This document shows, one piece after another, positions 61,917 through 64,000 of a stretch of DNA of 64,000 nt. The position numbers and the translations under genes were made by a program. The stretch lies in the NCBI RefSeq assembly GCF_030733265.1, contig NZ_JASHJI010000020.1, positions 1 through 64,000 of the forward strand, given 5' to 3'. The first letter of the stretch is position 1, and every line of letters begins with the position of its first letter. The DNA is from Roseibium sp. MMSF_3412 (lineage in GTDB: Bacteria > Pseudomonadota > Alphaproteobacteria > Rhizobiales > Stappiaceae). The notes beneath the pieces were generated by a model. That model saw only the letters and a list, made by a program, of their open reading frames with translations, searched no databases and was not told where the DNA came from.

Positions 61917-62387
61917 TCAGGTTTCGATCGGAACGACCGGTTCGTCCTTGGTGCGCCGGATAGTCAGTGCCGTGCGGACACTGTCCACGTTGGCTGCAGC
62001 GGTCAGGTCGCGGATAACGAAGTTCTGGAACGTCTGCAAATCGGGCGACACACACTTCAGCAGGAAATCGACCTCGCCGGACAGCATGTAGCTTTCCCGG
62101 ACCAGCGGCCAGTTCTGAACGGTCTCCTCAAAGGCAATCAGGTCGGCTTCCGTCTGGCTGTGCAAGCCGACCATCGCGAATGCCGTAACATCGTAGCCGA
62201 GCTGCTTCTCATCCAGCAGCGTCCGGTAACCCTGGATGAGACCCGCTTCTTCGAGCGCCCTGACCCGGCGCAGGCACGGAGGTGCGGATATGCCGACACG
62301 GCGCGCCAGCTCCACATTGGTCATCCGGCCGTCGTCTTGCAGTTCTTTCAGGATGTGCCAATCGATGGCATCAAGCCGCGCTTTCAA
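61917..62387 (-). CDS. Lrp/AsnC-family transcriptional regulator
   Basis: The ~156-residue regulator has an N-terminal HTH (LDAIDWHILKELQDDGRMTN, VELARRVGISAPPCLRRVRA) and a C-terminal RAM ligand domain (YDVTAFAMVGLHSQTEADLI, SYMLSGEVDFLLKCVSPDLQ). A TTG at 62387 with AAAGGAG seven bases upstream gives the family length; reading from 62549 would add 54 non-conserved residues. Lrp-type proteins form octamers and respond to amino acids. It is divergent from the ELM1-like gene. Confidence 0.93.
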   Translation of the reverse strand: MKARLDAIDWHILKELQDDGRMTNVELARRVGISAPPCLRRVRALEEAGLIQGYRTLLDEKQLGYDVTAFAMVGLHSQTEADLIAFEETVQNWPLVRESYMLSGEVDFLLKCVSPDLQTFQNFVIRDLTAAANVDSVRTALTIRRTKDEPVVPIET

Positions 62388-62586
62388 ACCTGTCTCCTTT
62401 GAGTCTCGCCTGTCGGACCCGCCTGCAAATAGGTGTTGTTGACCCGACCCGGCACCTTGCCGCGGATCAGGTCTCCACGCTAACTTGTCGACCAGTGACG
62501 AGTTATGATTATTTGCGCGTTTGTGCAAGACTATAACAAAATTGCGCACGATTCTGAAAGATTACGACAGGGGATGTTCTCCTTAG

Positions 62587-63588
62587 ATGCACGATGAGCC
62601 GGAGACCTCTCCCACATCCGTCTGGGTACTGACTGACGGCAAGGCCGGTGACGTCGCCCAGTGTATCGGTGTCGCTGAAGCGCTCGGCGTCCCCTTTTCG
62701 GAGCGAACAGTCGCGCCACGCCCGCCTTTTTCCTGGTGGCTTCCGTACGGGCCGACCGACCCGCGCGAATGGGAAACGCGGCCCGGAAGCCCGATCGCAC
62801 CGCCCTATCCCGATATTGCCATTGCATCCGGCCGCCGGGCTGCCGCCTATCTCCGGCGCATCAAAAGGCGTTCCGGTGGCCAGACCTTCACGGTGTTTTT
62901 GAAGGACCCCAGAACCGGGCCGGACTCGGCGGATCTCATCTGGGTGCCAGAGCATGACCGGCTCCGGGGCCGCAACGTCCTTGCAACCCCCACATCTCCC
63001 CATCGCTTTTCCGCAGAAAAGCTCGCCGGATTGCGCAGCGACAGGACGCCCGAGATCGACAGTCTGGTCCATCCGCGCGTTGCCGTTCTGATTGGCGGCG
63101 ACAGCCGCCACCACACATTCACCGAAAGCGACCAGCACCGCCTTTTGAACGGATTGCGGACCATGGCGTCGGAAGACGGGGCCAGCTTCATGATCACGGC
63201 TTCGCGCCGGACACCACCGGCGCTCGCCTATGGCCTGTCGAGCCTGGCCAAGTCCGGAGGGCATCTGTTCTGGACGGGTGAAGCGCCAAATCCGCTTGGT
63301 CATTACCTGGCAAAGGCGGACGCGATCGTGGCAACCGCCGATTCGACCAACATGATCGGCGAGGCGGCCGCAACCGGAAAACCGCTTCACGTCTTCCATC
63401 CATCGGGCGGTCACAACAAAATCACCGCCTTTTTGACGCGTTTGCAGCGCATGGGTGTTGTTCACCCCTTCCCAGGCCCGCTAAAAACAACTACCTACGA
63501 GCCGATAGATGCCACGCCCCTGATCGCTGACCGGATCAGGACGGCGTTCAGCGCGTCCAGAAAGCGCGAGAGCGAGACAGCGGCTTGA
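62587..63588 (+). CDS. ELM1/DUF1022-like family protein
   Basis: The 333-residue protein has the family opening VWVLTDGKAGDVAQCIGVAE and conserved segments IAIASGRRAAAYLRRI, VAVLIGGDSRHHTFTESD, SFMITASRRTPPALAYGL and VATADSTNMIGEAAATGKPL, the last resembling a glycosyltransferase-like UDP-site. Plant relatives (ELM1) are needed for mitochondrial fission; bacterial members sit near trxB in alphaproteobacteria, and their function is unknown. It lies directly upstream of trxB. Confidence 0.88.
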   Translation: MHDEPETSPTSVWVLTDGKAGDVAQCIGVAEALGVPFSERTVAPRPPFSWWLPYGPTDPREWETRPGSPIAPPYPDIAIASGRRAAAYLRRIKRRSGGQTFTVFLKDPRTGPDSADLIWVPEHDRLRGRNVLATPTSPHRFSAEKLAGLRSDRTPEIDSLVHPRVAVLIGGDSRHHTFTESDQHRLLNGLRTMASEDGASFMITASRRTPPALAYGLSSLAKSGGHLFWTGEAPNPLGHYLAKADAIVATADSTNMIGEAAATGKPLHVFHPSGGHNKITAFLTRLQRMGVVHPFPGPLKTTTYEPIDATPLIADRIRTAFSASRKRESETAA

Positions 63589-63642
63589 ACAGCCGCCGGA
63601 CCCGTTCGGCAGGCAGGATAAAAAGACAGGAAAAGGTGTCTC

Positions 63643-64000
63643 ATGAGCACGGAACACAGCAAGCTCTTGATCGTCGGCTCCGGCCCGGCCGGCTACACCG
63701 CGGCAATCTACGCGGCACGCGCCATGATCGAGCCGACAATGGTCGCCGGCATTCAGCCCGGCGGACAGCTGACGATCACCACGGATGTCGAGAACTATCC
63801 CGGCTTTGCCGACGCGGTCATGGGACCGTGGCTGATGGAGCAGATGCAGAAGCAGGCTGAAAATGTCGGCACGAAGATCATCTACGACACCATCGTCAAG
63901 GCCGACCTGTCGCAGCGGCCGTTCCGTCTGGAAGCGGACAGCGGCACGGTTTTCACCGCCGATACGCTCGTGATCGCAACAGGCGCGCAGGCACGCTGGC
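63643..64000 (+). CDS. trxB: Thioredoxin-disulfide reductase, N-terminal part (runs off the window)
   Basis: The visible 119 residues begin MSTEHSKLLIVGSGPAGYTA with the FAD-binding GxGxxG motif and continue through GGQLTITTDVENYPGFADAV and DTLVIATGAQARW, all characteristic of bacterial thioredoxin reductase. The redox CxxC lies beyond the window edge and cannot be checked. The enzyme reduces thioredoxin with NADPH. The ATG at 63643 follows an AAAAGG-like site. Confidence 0.93.
   Translation, partial: MSTEHSKLLIVGSGPAGYTAAIYAARAMIEPTMVAGIQPGGQLTITTDVENYPGFADAVMGPWLMEQMQKQAENVGTKIIYDTIVKADLSQRPFRLEADSGTVFTADTLVIATGAQARW

Noticed and set aside
1-64000. CRISPR array or prophage
   Set aside because: No regularly spaced direct repeats with unique spacers and no phage structural, integrase or terminase genes were seen; the PAAR protein is better explained as a secretion effector.

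Overview
The window is chromosomal DNA of an alphaproteobacterium, most likely a marine Roseibium/Labrenzia-type member of the Stappiaceae (Hyphomicrobiales). This is inferred from the GC-rich coding style, the housekeeping set (yqeY-dnaG-rpoD, carA...carB-greA, Lrp, ELM1-like, trxB), TRAP transporters and a DddL-type DMSP lyase. No database search was possible; family names rest on motifs read in the translations.

Layout. 1-3.5 kb: remnant of a nucleotidyl cyclase, cupin gene divergent from a LysR regulator, a secreted VPLPA-CTERM protein and a tRNA-Ile2(CAU)-type gene. 3.8-11.8 kb: AI-2E-type permease, SIMPL protein, GNAT, speD-speE (ATGA overlap), a large chemoreceptor and an MFS permease. 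12.5-17.8 kb: a three-gene unit of class III cyclase-TolB-like-TPR protein, PAP2/vanadium-haloperoxidase-like enzyme with thirteen Gly-Ser-Leu repeats, and a cytosolic-looking subtilase. 17.8-20.9 kb: a ZnuABC-like metal ABC operon read leftward from a cobalamin riboswitch, with two tiny ORFs between riboswitch and ATPase; cobalt uptake is the natural inference. 21-29.7 kb: FAD amine oxidase, RpiR regulator and a TRAP transporter-M81-DSD1-RidA catabolic cluster, then dddL. 30.5-42.3 kb: transglutaminase, two ArsR modules with clear operators, AraC/LysR regulators, SDR/LLM oxidoreductases, an unknown membrane protein and an NTF2-like protein.

42.4-47.2 kb is the most unusual part: two tandem MITE-like elements, then an array of three tRNA-like sequences (one full-length with CCA but without a usable anticodon loop, one with a broken acceptor stem, one minihelix), a terminator, a slipin/band-7 protein and a KptA/Tpt1 RNA 2'-phosphotransferase. 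This resembles the logic of bacterial RNA-repair loci, though RtcB is not present here. Next to it lies a PAAR-metallopeptidase (M91-like) effector with a candidate immunity gene.

47.2-64 kb: an acidic TonB-like DUF930 protein, rpoD, dnaG, yqeY, carA, a MerR regulator, an AT-rich gene-poor stretch, a small HTH protein, carB, greA, a membrane protein, an Lrp regulator, an ELM1-like protein and the start of trxB.

Four ~270-bp elements with long terminal inverted repeats and CTAG-like borders (26.4, 38.5, 42.4, 42.7 kb) form a MITE family that shapes several gene boundaries.
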